A DNA stretch of 64,000 nucleotides from Monarcha castaneiventris obscurior (lineage: Eukaryota; Chordata; Aves; Passeriformes; Monarchidae). Numbering within the stretch: the stretch's first letter is position 1; each line of letters starts with the position of its first letter. Positions 38,501 through 48,900 of this stretch are shown here, one piece after another. Below the pieces are notes generated by a model. That model was given only the letters and a program-made list of their open reading frames with translations. It did no database searches and was not told the DNA's origin. A program made the translations under genes and the position numbers. The stretch covers positions 12,746,501 to 12,810,500 of the forward strand of contig JAMPIT010000484.1 in NCBI GenBank assembly GCA_026261815.1, written 5' to 3'.

Positions 38501-41070
38501 TCGATAGTTTGGATGATGTGAAAAATCACACTTACAATGAACTGTTTGTTTCTGGGGGTTTTGTTGTGTCGGATGAATCTGTCCTTAACCCAGAGTCCAT
38601 CACTACAGGTAGGTGTGATGCTTCTGGGAGCTTTAGAACTCAAATCCTGACATTTCAGTACCTGAGAGGTCCGATACTCACCACAGTAAAGGATCAGGTC
38701 TTCCAATTTTTGTGATGTTCTTTGAGAACTTCAGCTAATTGAGTCTCTTTCCCAGCTCAGTGACTTTCTTGAACAATATATGAACAGGGAGATTCTGTCT
38801 TCAGTTTTATTACATTGTGTAGTTATGTCTGTGGAACCTCTTGTTCCTTACTATTCCACCCACAAATATGCTATATATACTTTTTCTTTATTTGAAATTG
38901 AATAGTTGATGAAGTTACAATTTTTTGAAATATTTTAGCAAGGCAGAACATGTATGACTGAGGTCAGCTTTTAAATACCACTGCTGGATACCTGAGGTAC
39001 AGAACAGCAGCTCAGTTTTATGATACTATTGTTGGCCAGTCTGCTTGGAAGAAAACTTGAAGTGAGTGGCTGCTGTGTGTAATTGTGTGACTGTACTGTG
39101 ATGAAAACAGAAAACAGCTTTTTGTATATACTGAAGCAGTATTTGCAGTCTGCATACCACAAAATTTAACTTTTATTCAATATCTCTATAACAGATAAAC
39201 TAAAACAGTTCCTAAAGTTTCTGGAGGATCTCAATACCCCAGATGGGAAATGGCAGTGGAAAGTCCACTGCAAAATACAAAAAAAACTTAAAGAGCAGGG
39301 GAGGTAAGTAAGGTTCTATAATACCAGCTGTTAAAATGCTTCAGCTTTCATTATGCCCTCCAAAACACACTTAAACAGAGTCTACTCTTATGTTTGTCTT
39401 TTGATACTTAGACTGACCCTAAATAGTTTCTAATGGTGAGCTTTCCCCCCCACCGCAGGATGAATGCCAATGCTCTGAACCTGCTCACCCTTCTGAACAC
39501 CTATCAAAAAAAGCACTTGGTTGAGATTCTGTCTTACCATAACTGTGATTCTCAAACTCGAAATGCTCCAGAACTAGACTGTCTTATCAGGCTTCAGGCT
39601 CAAAACATACAGCAGAGACATGTTGTCTTCCTAACAGGTAAACATCACATTTGGGAACACCTTTTCCCCTTTTTTGATAATGGGTGCTAAATATTCACAC
39701 AAATCCTTCTTTTATGTATTTAGAAAAGAATCTCAAAACGCTCTCGAGTTATGTTGATAATGGCATAGTGGTTGCTGCTGTTGATGACTTCATGCATAAC
39801 TTCAAAAGTCTTGTTGGGTATCACAGCTCTGTTACTGAGCAGAACCACCTCCCTCCCTGCAGTGCTGGCCAAAGACAATCAGGTAATGTCAAACACACTT
39901 AAACTTTCCTTTCCAAACTGCATGTGTTGGGGGGAGGTCCTGGGACAGTGTGCCTTGGCTCTGGTCAGTGAGCACTCAGCTGGCAACGAAAACCCAACTC
40001 TCAAGCTACTCTTTGTGTATCTGGAACGATGGGGGAAAGGCAGCTGGGGGGAGCACCAGAGACCTTAAATACAGAAGTACAGGCTAAGATGGTATTTGAG
40101 GCACTAGACAGGGCATTTTTTCAGGAAAAGGATAAACTTCTCTCTATCTACTTAGAGTAGATAAACTGTACTGAGATGTCAGTAATTGTACTCCTTTAAT
40201 TGTCTGATCAAATACTCACCTGCTGTGTAACTTTAGATGCTGTTTTGACATTGTCCCCTTTGGAGCTGGGAGTTGGGATTTCCCAGCACTAAATAAGAAC
40301 ACGGTGTGCAGAAGCTTTTAGCACCAAGTAACTGGACACTCCCACAGAGGGTTAAGTGTGTGTGTTGAGTAAGTGAACACGAGTGGCTGAAGACCAAGAC
40401 TTAAATGCTGTTGGACTGGCAGACCTGAAGTGTAACACTGTGAGTAGTGTATGGCCTTTTTAACCAAAGTTTGTCTTTCAATAGAATAGGTCTTTCTCTC
40501 TCTTTTAATGTAGTTCTTGTAGAAAAGGATGAAAAGGATGAGGAGGACATGTCTCTGGATTCAGGGGATGAATTGTCAAAAATAGAAATCTGCAGTGATG
40601 CCTCTAAGTTTGATACTCATGTGGAAGCTTTGCAAACAGAGGCCAAGGGCCCACATGGAGTAAATGCTAAAGAAAGCTGCTTATCAGTTACAGAGTTCTC
40701 TCCTGAAGCACAAACTGGCCTTGTGGAAAAGACTTACAAAACTGACTTGGAAGAGAAACAGCCAATTACTCCAGTTTCTACAACATGCTCTGCTGAAGGA
40801 GAAAAACACAATGCAGTTGAACAAACTCCTTTCAGTAACTTCCAGGTTTATAGCAGACAATTAAACATGTCCCATCAATTCAGCCACTTTAATGTACTCA
40901 CTCATCAGACTTTTCTGGGAACAACATACCCAATTTCTCCTGCAAATCAAGAAGGGAGCAATTATTTTCTATCTGCCTATACTCAGAGCATGGATACAGA
41001 AAAGTCATCATCACCTGGTGGCTGGGATAGCTGCTGTGATTCTTCTAGGCCATATTCAGAACAGAAATGA
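17538..41070 (+). CDS. TASOR: TASOR (FAM208A), HUSH complex scaffold, 23 coding exons, 1687 aa
   Basis: TASOR is the nuclear scaffold of the HUSH complex, where it joins MPP8 and periphilin and supports SETDB1/MORC2-dependent H3K9me3 silencing of retroelements. Exons: 17538-17919, 24014-24159, 25267-25359, 26221-26293, 27293-27384, 27729-27887, 28931-29058, 29717-29748, 30400-30505, 30927-31030, 31140-31243, 31468-31540, 31683-31757, 32137-32841, 33882-34318, 35203-35341, 36155-37083, 37770-37892, 38449-38608, 39195-39303, 39459-39637, 39724-39882, 40514-41070. They sum to 5064 nt with every junction GT-AG and in frame. Human TASOR is 1670 residues, so this copy looks complete. The start has a good Kozak context (G at -3, G at +4) and an in-frame stop 114 bases upstream. 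Exon 1 encodes a poorly conserved Ser/Gln/Ala-rich N-terminus of about 120 residues that ends in the highly conserved [14 protein letters not shown], where the folded part begins. Confidence 0.97.
17920..24013 (+). other. TASOR: TASOR intron 1
   Basis: This is a 6.1-kb intron between the CpG-island exon and the first exon of the pseudo-PARP domain. It has donor GTTGTT at 17920 and acceptor TTTTGTAG ending at 24013. High GC persists for a few hundred bases and then falls. A 15-bp tandem repeat lies at 22732-22766. I saw no other gene. Short open frames on both strands (for example - 22110-22683 and + 19158-19577) carry no recognisable domain. Confidence 0.8.
22732..22766. repeat. 15-bp direct tandem repeat, 2.3 copies
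   Basis: GTTACTAAAAAGGAT occurs twice without change, at 22732-22746 and 22747-22761, followed by a partial GTTAC. It lies in TASOR intron 1 and looks like recent local slippage. Confidence 0.85.
24014..31757 (+). other. TASOR: TASOR exons 2-13: pseudo-PARP and SPOC-like region
   Basis: Exons 2-8 encode protein residues of about 128-368, opening with [20 protein letters not shown]. They cover the region described in human TASOR as a catalytically inactive PARP-like domain needed for silencing. Conserved landmarks are [36 protein letters not shown] and [20 protein letters not shown]. Exons 9-13 (about 368-522) cover the SPOC-like domain, with [46 protein letters not shown] and [14 protein letters not shown]. 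Exon 8 is a 32-nt micro-exon. Domain borders are placed by analogy with the human protein, and the absence of catalytic activity is family knowledge rather than something I tested in the sequence. Confidence 0.88.
32137..37083 (+). other. TASOR: TASOR exons 14-17: central linker and DomI-type region
   Basis: These exons cover residues of about 523-1259. Exon 14 (705 nt) has ordered-looking conserved patches such as [20 protein letters not shown] and [20 protein letters not shown]. Exons 15-17 are much less conserved, rich in Ser/Glu/Pro, and probably largely disordered. Exon 17 (929 nt) ends in another very conserved block, [20 protein letters not shown] followed by [16 protein letters not shown]. 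Compared with human TASOR as I remember it, about 20 residues near the exon 16/17 junction have no counterpart here. The strongly GC-biased patches in exon 15 (33950-34050) and exon 17 (36680-36760) contrast with AT-rich flanks. Confidence 0.85.
37770..41070 (+). other. TASOR: TASOR exons 18-23: conserved C-terminal region
   Basis: These exons cover residues of about 1260-1687. Exons 18-22 form one highly conserved unit: [99 protein letters not shown]. The last exon is acidic ([17 protein letters not shown]) and Ser-rich. Near the end it has an isolated conserved motif, [20 protein letters not shown] followed by LTHQTFLGT, and the chain finishes SSRPYSEQK. The final exon is intact, so the C-terminus is complete. 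Confidence 0.9.
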
Positions 41071-41246
41071 ACTCTTAAGTCTCTTTTTCTAAGTTGCTGT
41101 GGACTTCTCTGTTTCTAAAATGTTGGATTAACGATTTCTATTTTATTCTTGAACAAAATGTTTCTTGTTCTTGTTATCTCAGATGTTTTCATGTTCTATT
41201 TAAAATTCCTGATGGCCTGTCCCTGTTGGAACCATCTGAAAATTTA

Positions 41247-41252
41247 AATAAA
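41247..41252 (+). terminator. TASOR: Poly(A) signal 1 of TASOR
   Basis: An AATAAA lies 177 bases after the stop codon. The downstream sequence is T-rich and includes CTTGTTTGTTGG at about 41290-41301, which supports cleavage here and a short 3' UTR. Confidence 0.55.
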
Positions 41253-41619
41253 TGCATATATTTTTTAACGTTTACTGTACTTGAATTATCTTGTTTGTTG
41301 GCACTTTTAAGTTTCTACATTTGTATCTGACCTGTTACCTAGGCTTCAGTTTGAGGTCTGTTTAATGTAAAGCTGAATGTTTGCCTAAAATATGTGAAAG
41401 AGCCAGTTGTTTTCTTTTTTTAACTGTAAGAGTATCCAAGTCACGTTTCTTTACATAAATATTAAAATTAATGTATTTATTTGACATTGACACAAATTTT
41501 GTACAATGTTTTTACATAGCTCTAAGGCAGTGTACTTATTTTCATGACTATATACTGGATTTTTGGCTAAATACCTCAAATTAGAATAACCAATGGTGCA
41601 GTTCCATTACAAAAAATCA

Positions 41620-41625
41620 AATAAA
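41620..41625 (+). terminator. TASOR: Poly(A) signal 2 of TASOR
   Basis: A second AATAAA lies 550 bases after the stop, followed by GT-rich TTGTCTGTGGTTTTTA at about 41661-41676. TASOR may use both sites alternately. The choice cannot be made from sequence alone. Confidence 0.5.
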
Positions 41626-42685
41626 CTCTTAATGCACAAGAGACTTGCTAACACATTGCTTTGTCTGTGGTTTTTATATTGTTTGCAAAGTACTTGGGGA
41701 ACACCCAGGCTTGGTTTCAGCACAGCAATTATCTGTGCGTCTCTTGGTGCTCTGTGCTACTGCAGCACCATCAGTGTCCTCCCAGCTTTTATCTGGCCAC
41801 TGTAATTACTGTAATGAGAAGGACAAACCTGGGTTTAATGACTGTGGGAGTTCAATTAGCATTAGAAAAACCTCAATCCTCTCCCACTTCAGCTTAATGA
41901 TTCCTGGGGCTTTCAGGCTTTTTTTTTGGTTAGGTTTTCTTGGTTTGTTTTGTGAACTAGCACTGGGGTAAGTACAGTTTTATCTGTTTCTTAATCCTGT
42001 CTTTTTAATTTCACATCTGCTGAGTTATCAACTTTTTCCCCCTCAGCGATTCTCTCTTACTTGGCTCGTTTTGTTCATCGTCCTCTGCCTCGGGCTTCTG
42101 GAAGGCAGCAGCCACAGTGAGCAGCTGTGGAGTCTCCAAACAACCCTTGCTGCTGCATTGCTGCTTTGCCGAGACTCTTGACTTACACTGCTTGTCTTCA
42201 GCTTGTCCAAAGTCCTGTGTTTGGGGGTTTTCCTGTCTGTAATTTGATTTTACTGCTCTTCTCTGGGATGTCCTGTTTGGTGCCAGGTGAGTGTTTGAAA
42301 CTACATAACTCTAAACTCACAAAATTAGTTGGGGCAAAATTATTGGTTAAAAAGGGCAGCTTTAAAAAAAAAAAAAACCAAACTCACAGACTTTTGCCTA
42401 AAGTTGATTCTTTCCCTCTATAAACAGTGGATTGATTTATTTGTTGAAGTTAAGAACCAGTACCAGACTAGTGTAGCACTTGTTACCCTCTCCCCAAACA
42501 TGGCAAATAATCTGTTCTGAAAAAAAGAACTCCCTTGTATCAATGAATTGTTTCACATTGTGATGAACTGTGGTCTTAAAATCTGCAAGAATATTCACTG
42601 TATAAGCCTAAAAGGTGGCTGAATATTGAAATACAAGCGGTTTCGTATAGTTAAAAACAAGCCATCCAGAATACATCTTAATCTT

Positions 42686-42691
42686 TTTATT
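42686..42691 (-). terminator. CCDC66: Poly(A) signal of CCDC66
   Basis: TTTATT on the + strand is AATAAA on the - strand, 290 bases past the CCDC66 stop. It is followed on the - strand by a GT-rich stretch (TGGATGGCTTGTTTTT). It implies a short 3' UTR and leaves about 1 kb between the convergent TASOR and CCDC66 ends. Confidence 0.55.
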
Positions 42692-42980
42692 TATCAAAAT
42701 TCACACACTTGAGTTCTACAAAAACCTATATAACAGTTTTCTTCCATGTTATTGGTGGTTTATATTAAATTGACATCTGCAGGTAGTGTGAAAACCATTC
42801 TAAACAGACAAACCATCATTAGTTTAATGTATCTTCAATATAAAAAGTAACATGACCCTGTTGTCTATCAAAATTCTCATAATTTAATTTTCATAAAAAA
42901 GCTAGAGGTGGTTCATAATTAATTACAGTAGCAAAGTGCTGTGCATTTCCGTTTTAAGAATTCAGAACATTGATAGTACC

Positions 42981-45900
42981 TCAAAACGGTGGCATGAAGT
43001 TCTCTTGAGCTACAATGGGAATCAGAGTATTCTCCAACTCCTTCTGCTTCTGCAGGAGGCCCTGAAATAAATATAAATGTGAACGTTCTGTCTTCCTCAT
43101 GCAGCCTGAAAAGTGTCATTGTTTCACAGTTAAAAACAATTCCCTCGTTAAGGCCCAATGGTTTTTAAGTACACAACTTCAGAAAAAGCAGTAGAACCTC
43201 ACACACTCAGGGGAGAGGGAACTTCTACAGCAGCCTTCAAGGGTGATAGGTGTGGAAGCCAAGGCAGTTTCCAGGGATGACCATGCAGAGGGAAAATGGA
43301 CTTTTCCACTGTATGAAATGGAACTTTCTCATTCCTTTGTGCACTGTCTCTGCATTTGTAGCGTTGTAGTGAATTCTTGTATGAAGCTAAACCCCCAAAC
43401 CTTGATGGGCATCAGCTTTCAGCCTTAACACAAACAATACTCTAAGAGCAGCATTGCCATTGGAACCAGAGCAGTGTCAGACATTTCAGGATACAGATTT
43501 ACTGTCAAAAGGTTCGAGGTTCCTGCGTTGTTAATGGTTCTTGTAAGTACTGATGTTATAGAAAACCTGTCACAAAAAACCCTCTGGAAGTGTATCCTTG
43601 TCTATCAAGTAATGATAGAGCTATGTCAAGTATGTGCAGAAAATAAGTATTTTTACTGTAATTAACAGGATCATAAATATTGATACAACTGGCCCCTTGC
43701 TTTCCATCTATTTTAGACTTGTCAGAAATAATTTGGTACCATTGAAGTTTGTTTTCAGAAAAGAAAAGTTAATTATTTTTCTCAGAGTTACAAGACTGAT
43801 GGCACAGCTCAGTACAGAGCTAATGCAAGGCAGCAGCTCCTACAGCAATTTCGACACAGATTCCTGGGGGCACCAAAGGAAAGTCAGCACGGCAGCCTGT
43901 AAGACTCTGGCTCCTTCAAAGGCAGCAGCTGCCTACTCTCAATCACTTGATGAATTGCTTTCTAATAATCAACAGGATCTGCTTATTTCTGTTAATGGGT
44001 CACTGTTTTCAGTCCCGGTGTCAATAATTATTATTTTTATGGAGCATTTCTTGCATTTAGGAGCACATCACAAAAGCAAGTTATAAAATCAACTGCCCTA
44101 AATAAACCAAGAGCTTGGGAACAAGTAACCCTGCAAGCTGGCAGTTCAGTGTTTATCCCATGGGTTGCATAGCTACTGGGAAGGTGCTCGGCAATGGGGA
44201 ATGTGTGACCCCACCCAGCCATTGTCACCTGCAGCCCTCGGGCTGCTGCTGCTGCCTCAGGAGCAATGCGGTGCCCTGGTAGTACCAACCTGGGGTGAGG
44301 GGGGTGTGCTGCTCTTCCTTAAACTTGGGCCCTTCTCTGTCACAAATAATTCACTTCGCTGGGCTTATCCACTGACTTTTGATTTCAGTGAGGAAAGTGA
44401 GTCTGTTGCTAGTTCCTATTCCTGCTGTGACCTGAGACACAGGAAGAGATTTGCTGTCCTGTAGCAAATGCAGTGACAGACTGACCCCCTCCCTTTGCCC
44501 TCTCTTTTCCCTAGTGTTTTCCCTGGGCTTTTCCTGCACCAGCCCAGCTGCATTTATCTATCACTGGCTGAGTGTGGAGTTCAAAGACTAAAGACTGGTC
44601 AAAATTATGTGACTATTATGTGAATTTCCCCAGACAAAACAGTAGCTAAATATGTTCTATATATAGATATGTATGTAGTCTGAAACTATCAATTCACTCT
44701 ATATCTGTATATATAAACATAAGACTAGATTATCTTCTGAAACAGAAAACTTGGCTTTTTGTCTGTATTTCAGACAAAATCCTGCACTATTCATACTTTC
44801 TCAGTGAAATAACTGATGGAAAAAAAGTGTCATCTGTACATCAGGAGGAGTACACAATACTTAGGTATACAAGATACACTGAAGTTGAACAGTTCATGTT
44901 CTAAATGCCTTCTGCAGCTGGCAGGGTATTTAAAAAGAAACTCATGCTTTAAGTTAACTCTCTTGCAGAACCAAGATCCACTGAAGGACTAACCTTACTG
45001 TTACTTTTTAGCCACTGCAAAAAATGCCTGTAGGTTCCTGTCTTCTCCAAGCTTGCCAACTTTAACCTTTTAAAATATCCATGGCTTTTGTATCCTCAGC
45101 AAGCACAAGGATCAAATTGTACTTTCAATCTGGCTTCCATCTTAAGCAAAATGCCACTGGCAAGTGAAGTGAAACACAGAACATGGACTTGTATGAAATG
45201 TGGACTTGCCCGAAGAAGGTGAACCATTGCAGGCTGTGAACAGTACAAGGACCCAGTCTCTACTGCAAACTGTAACTGTTTCCCAAGGTCCCCAAGCAGG
45301 GACCTAGCCCTCGGCTAGGAGTGATATCTGTAACTGCTTCCCAAGCAGAGACCTAGCCCTGGCCAGCTGAAAGTGATAATGAGTGGGAAACTCCCAAAGT
45401 ACCAGCAGGAAACAGTGAAGAGGCAAAGTCACAGGTTCTGCTAGGACAGATAAGGAACTAGAGTGTAATCAATGAAATAGATGTAGGTGGCCCACAAGTG
45501 TAACGGGAACATCTCTGTGTCATAAAGGAAGATGTAGTTATTTGTGTTAGCTACATTGGAATGCTGTGTTGTGTTTGTAAGCTGGAGATAAGAAAACCAC
45601 AGGTTATGTAAAAAACCCCAACCCCCAGATGTGACACTCCAAGATAAGTAACTGGCAGAGGTGGGGGTCAGATTTGCAAAAGTATAAAATGAACAATAGT
45701 GGGATGTGCAGATGGGGGTGCTGACCCCTGCATGCTCCTGGCACCAGTAAAGGTGCCTTTACAGAACCTGCTGTGGGGTAGATTCCTTCGGATCAAAAGC
45801 CTGAATGCAAAATACTTAACAGCTGCAGATATTTAACAAAAATGTTAATGAGCAGTGAGGAAGACCAGATCCAATGAAACCAATCTGTGAGCTGTTAGAA

Positions 45901-48900
45901 ACTGGCAGCCTTTCAGTGTTCCTGGGTCACAACTTTTTGTACTGACCTGGGGAGAGTCACAAGCCTTTGTTTGCACAAGGAATTTACCTACTGCAGAAGC
46001 ACTGAGTGTACGTGGCAGTGATTCTTTCTAAAGCACAACAAGTAATCAATAGCATTAACTACTGTTAATTTTGTTGTGCTTCACTCTGTCAGGTTTTCTT
46101 TCCTTTAATTATTTATGAAATTTTCCTCTCTCAAGGCAGAGAAAAATCCTGCTGCTAACACTAAGGCACTTTTAGATTGGATTCATTCAAAGGCAGGGGA
46201 AGATACTGGTACATGTTTATCTTCAGTGTTCTTCACAAAGAAAAGGCAAGCCTGAAGTAAATATTTTTTTGTTTTGCAGCCCTGTCAGGTCATTTAGAAG
46301 CATAAAAGAGAAGTGCTCATGTGCATGCCCAGACCTGTGGCTTCAGTGGCTGTGGCCCACACCTTGTTGCCAACCCATGGAGTATCAAATTCACTCAGGC
46401 TTTAATAAGTAGATGCCATTACCAGTAACTGACTACAAAGAGAACAATGTACACAAACACACACAGGCTTTTATCTCAGGAGCTCATGTGTCTGTGGCAT
46501 TAAACTAATTTTCATTTTCTTTTCGGAAAACCTGGCTGGTTGACAAATCCAGAGTTTTCTTTTTAAATGCTAACAAGTAGCAGCTGTCTTGGAAGGATTT
46601 TTTATGTGTTCACACTTCCAGTTTGCAAATTACAGTTATTTTTCCAGGCCTGACACGAGACCACCCCACCAACCCTTCTGCACCAACCCCACTGCTCTGT
46701 CCTGACCTGGGAACTGCAGAGGGGAAACCTTATTAACAAGGTTCTAGTGTTGTGTTAAAATTCTGTTCTTTTGAAACTGATCCATTCCCTATAAACAACC
46801 CTAACTACAGAAACCTGGATGCCAAACAAAGCCATTTCTCTTAGTTTCAGGCCTGCTCAGGCACTCCAATGTTTCACAGCTGATTTAAGGACTAAGAAGT
46901 CCATATTCTCTCTCTAAGGTCTGTCCAAAGGTGGAAGCAACACGTGAAAAGCAAAATTAGTAAAATGGAACAGAAGTGGAGGCCAGGGCCCAAAACATAA
47001 ATCATAAATTGAATTAAAGGTGATGATGTGATAATTTTTACTTCAGTATATATATACACACATGCACGTTTATTCAATAAATTTTTGCTTACCTGTCGTA
47101 ATTTTGACAGTCCTTTGAGAATTGCTTGTTGTCTCTCTCTGATTGTAACTGTATCAGGATTTAGAAGAGGATCTCTAATGTGATCTGAGCTAAAAATCTG
47201 TCGTGGCATTTGGTAAGAGTCTAAAAGTAAACATATTTCAAATCAATTAATAATACTCTTTGTTAATTTTAATTTTGAAGCAGTAGATTTTGGAAGTTTG
47301 TGAAAATCAGGGATTGGTTCCTATCAAGATTATAATACCTACTTTTAAATCAAAACAACACTGAGATTCCTAAACTCCAATCTCTATGCAGTAATGCAAG
47401 GAAGCACAAGCATACTTCATGAAAGGTAAACAAACAGACAAAAAACTGGTAAAAATTTTTTTGTTGCTTTTCTGCTTTTTTAAAACTTTTCCTGTGGTTT
47501 GTTATTTTTTTTTTAACACAGAGTATAGTTTATTTGCACAGCCTTTCTGCGTACTGCTGTGACACAGAGAGATTACTGCAAAATTCAGGAAAAAGCAAAT
47601 ACGAAATTGGCTGGAACTGGAAATCACTGTAACATCTGTTCTCCTCTCCATGAATCGTTTCAGTACCGTGCAAGTGTCGATGCTGGGGGTCCTGTGTTGA
47701 GGGCTGGCTCAGTGGTGCCTCAGGATCGAGGTAATAAACCTCCCGTGTGCGCACGTAGGGCACGAACTGCGCCGAGGGAGGCCTCGCGGCCTCGGGGACG
47801 GCAGGGGAGGAGCTCCTCTGCTGGGCATCTGCCTTGCTGCTCTTCTCTCTTCTGCCATGGTGGTTATGCACCAGCAAATGGGAAGCCTGCATCTGTCTTT
47901 GTTGTACTTGGAGTAATCTGTTCCTAACTGCTGGAACAGGTGGTGATTCAGACCTGTATGGAACAATCGCAGTTATGAAAAAGCCCAAACAATTCTTCAG
48001 TAATGTGAGCCATTTTCTCAAATAGCAGAGACAGAGAACCCTTGGAGGACAGGATTTTTGTTCATTTACTCTGCTTTTATACTTGCAATCTATCTGGTCT
48101 TGTGTGTTTTTAAATTAGATACATCTAAATTCCTTTAAAAAAATCAGGAAAGAAAAGCATGTGTATTTCAGTAATAATGTATTTCTACATTTCATTAATG
48201 CAGAGTATTGACGTACCTTTCTTCATTCAAGTGGTTCTTATGAAATTGTTCTTCCTAGGAGAAAATCAAAAAAGTCAAAAGTAAAACCAAAAATCTCCAT
48301 GTTTTTTATATTAAAAGCTTTGACTTTTCAGAGCAAGTTTGCTCTGAAATTCCAAAAGGACTGTTTGCCCTGGGTTCAGGAGAAAGGTCTTTATCAAAGA
48401 TTTGCATTTAAGAGACTTGTAGTGCCTATGAAATAAACGAACAAATTACAGGAGGATTTGCCCCAATTTTCCGTCTTTGGCAGCTCTAAGCACTATCAAA
48501 AATATTATGTCTATTTTCTTATGTCCTTGGAACATAAGAATTTATAAACCTGAAAGGTTCAATCCAAGATATTGAAGGAAAGGTCCAGAGTTTTGCTATT
48601 TGAAGGTGTGAGAAAGTGAGGTGCTTGTGCATACAGAGAGTGAGTAGAGGGAGAGAGAAAAGCCAAGAATACATTCAATAGTATTTTCTTTAAAAAACTT
48701 TTTTCCAGCCACAAGCTCTACTGATAGAATGCTCACTGCAAATGGAGAATGACTCCACTAAGGAGGATGCATTTCTGTGGCAATGGAGTACATCCTCAGT
48801 AATCCATACTCTTTGCAGAAATAAACATTGTTGAGCAGGTACTGCTGTACCTCACCTGTCAGCACAACACAGTGACTGGGCAAAAAAAGCAAGTCAGTGA

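Larger units (their letters stand above)
41071..42660. other. TASOR 3' UTR and gap between convergent TASOR and CCDC66
   Basis: This stretch follows the TASOR stop and reaches the inferred CCDC66 cleavage site. The left part is TASOR 3' UTR ending at one of two poly(A) signals. The right part, about 41650-42660, has no recognised gene. Open frames such as 41645-41971 and 42127-42423 carry no recognisable product. An A-run lies at about 42364-42376. Confidence 0.6.
43062..47092 (-). other. CCDC66: Last CCDC66 intron, carrying an LTR-like element
   Basis: This 4-kb intron lies between the penultimate exon (donor GTAAGC) and the 81-nt last exon (acceptor TTTCAG). Apart from the LTR-like element at about 45200-45840, I saw no gene. 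The open frames at 43634-44086 and 44165-44464 have no recognisable product. Confidence 0.75.
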
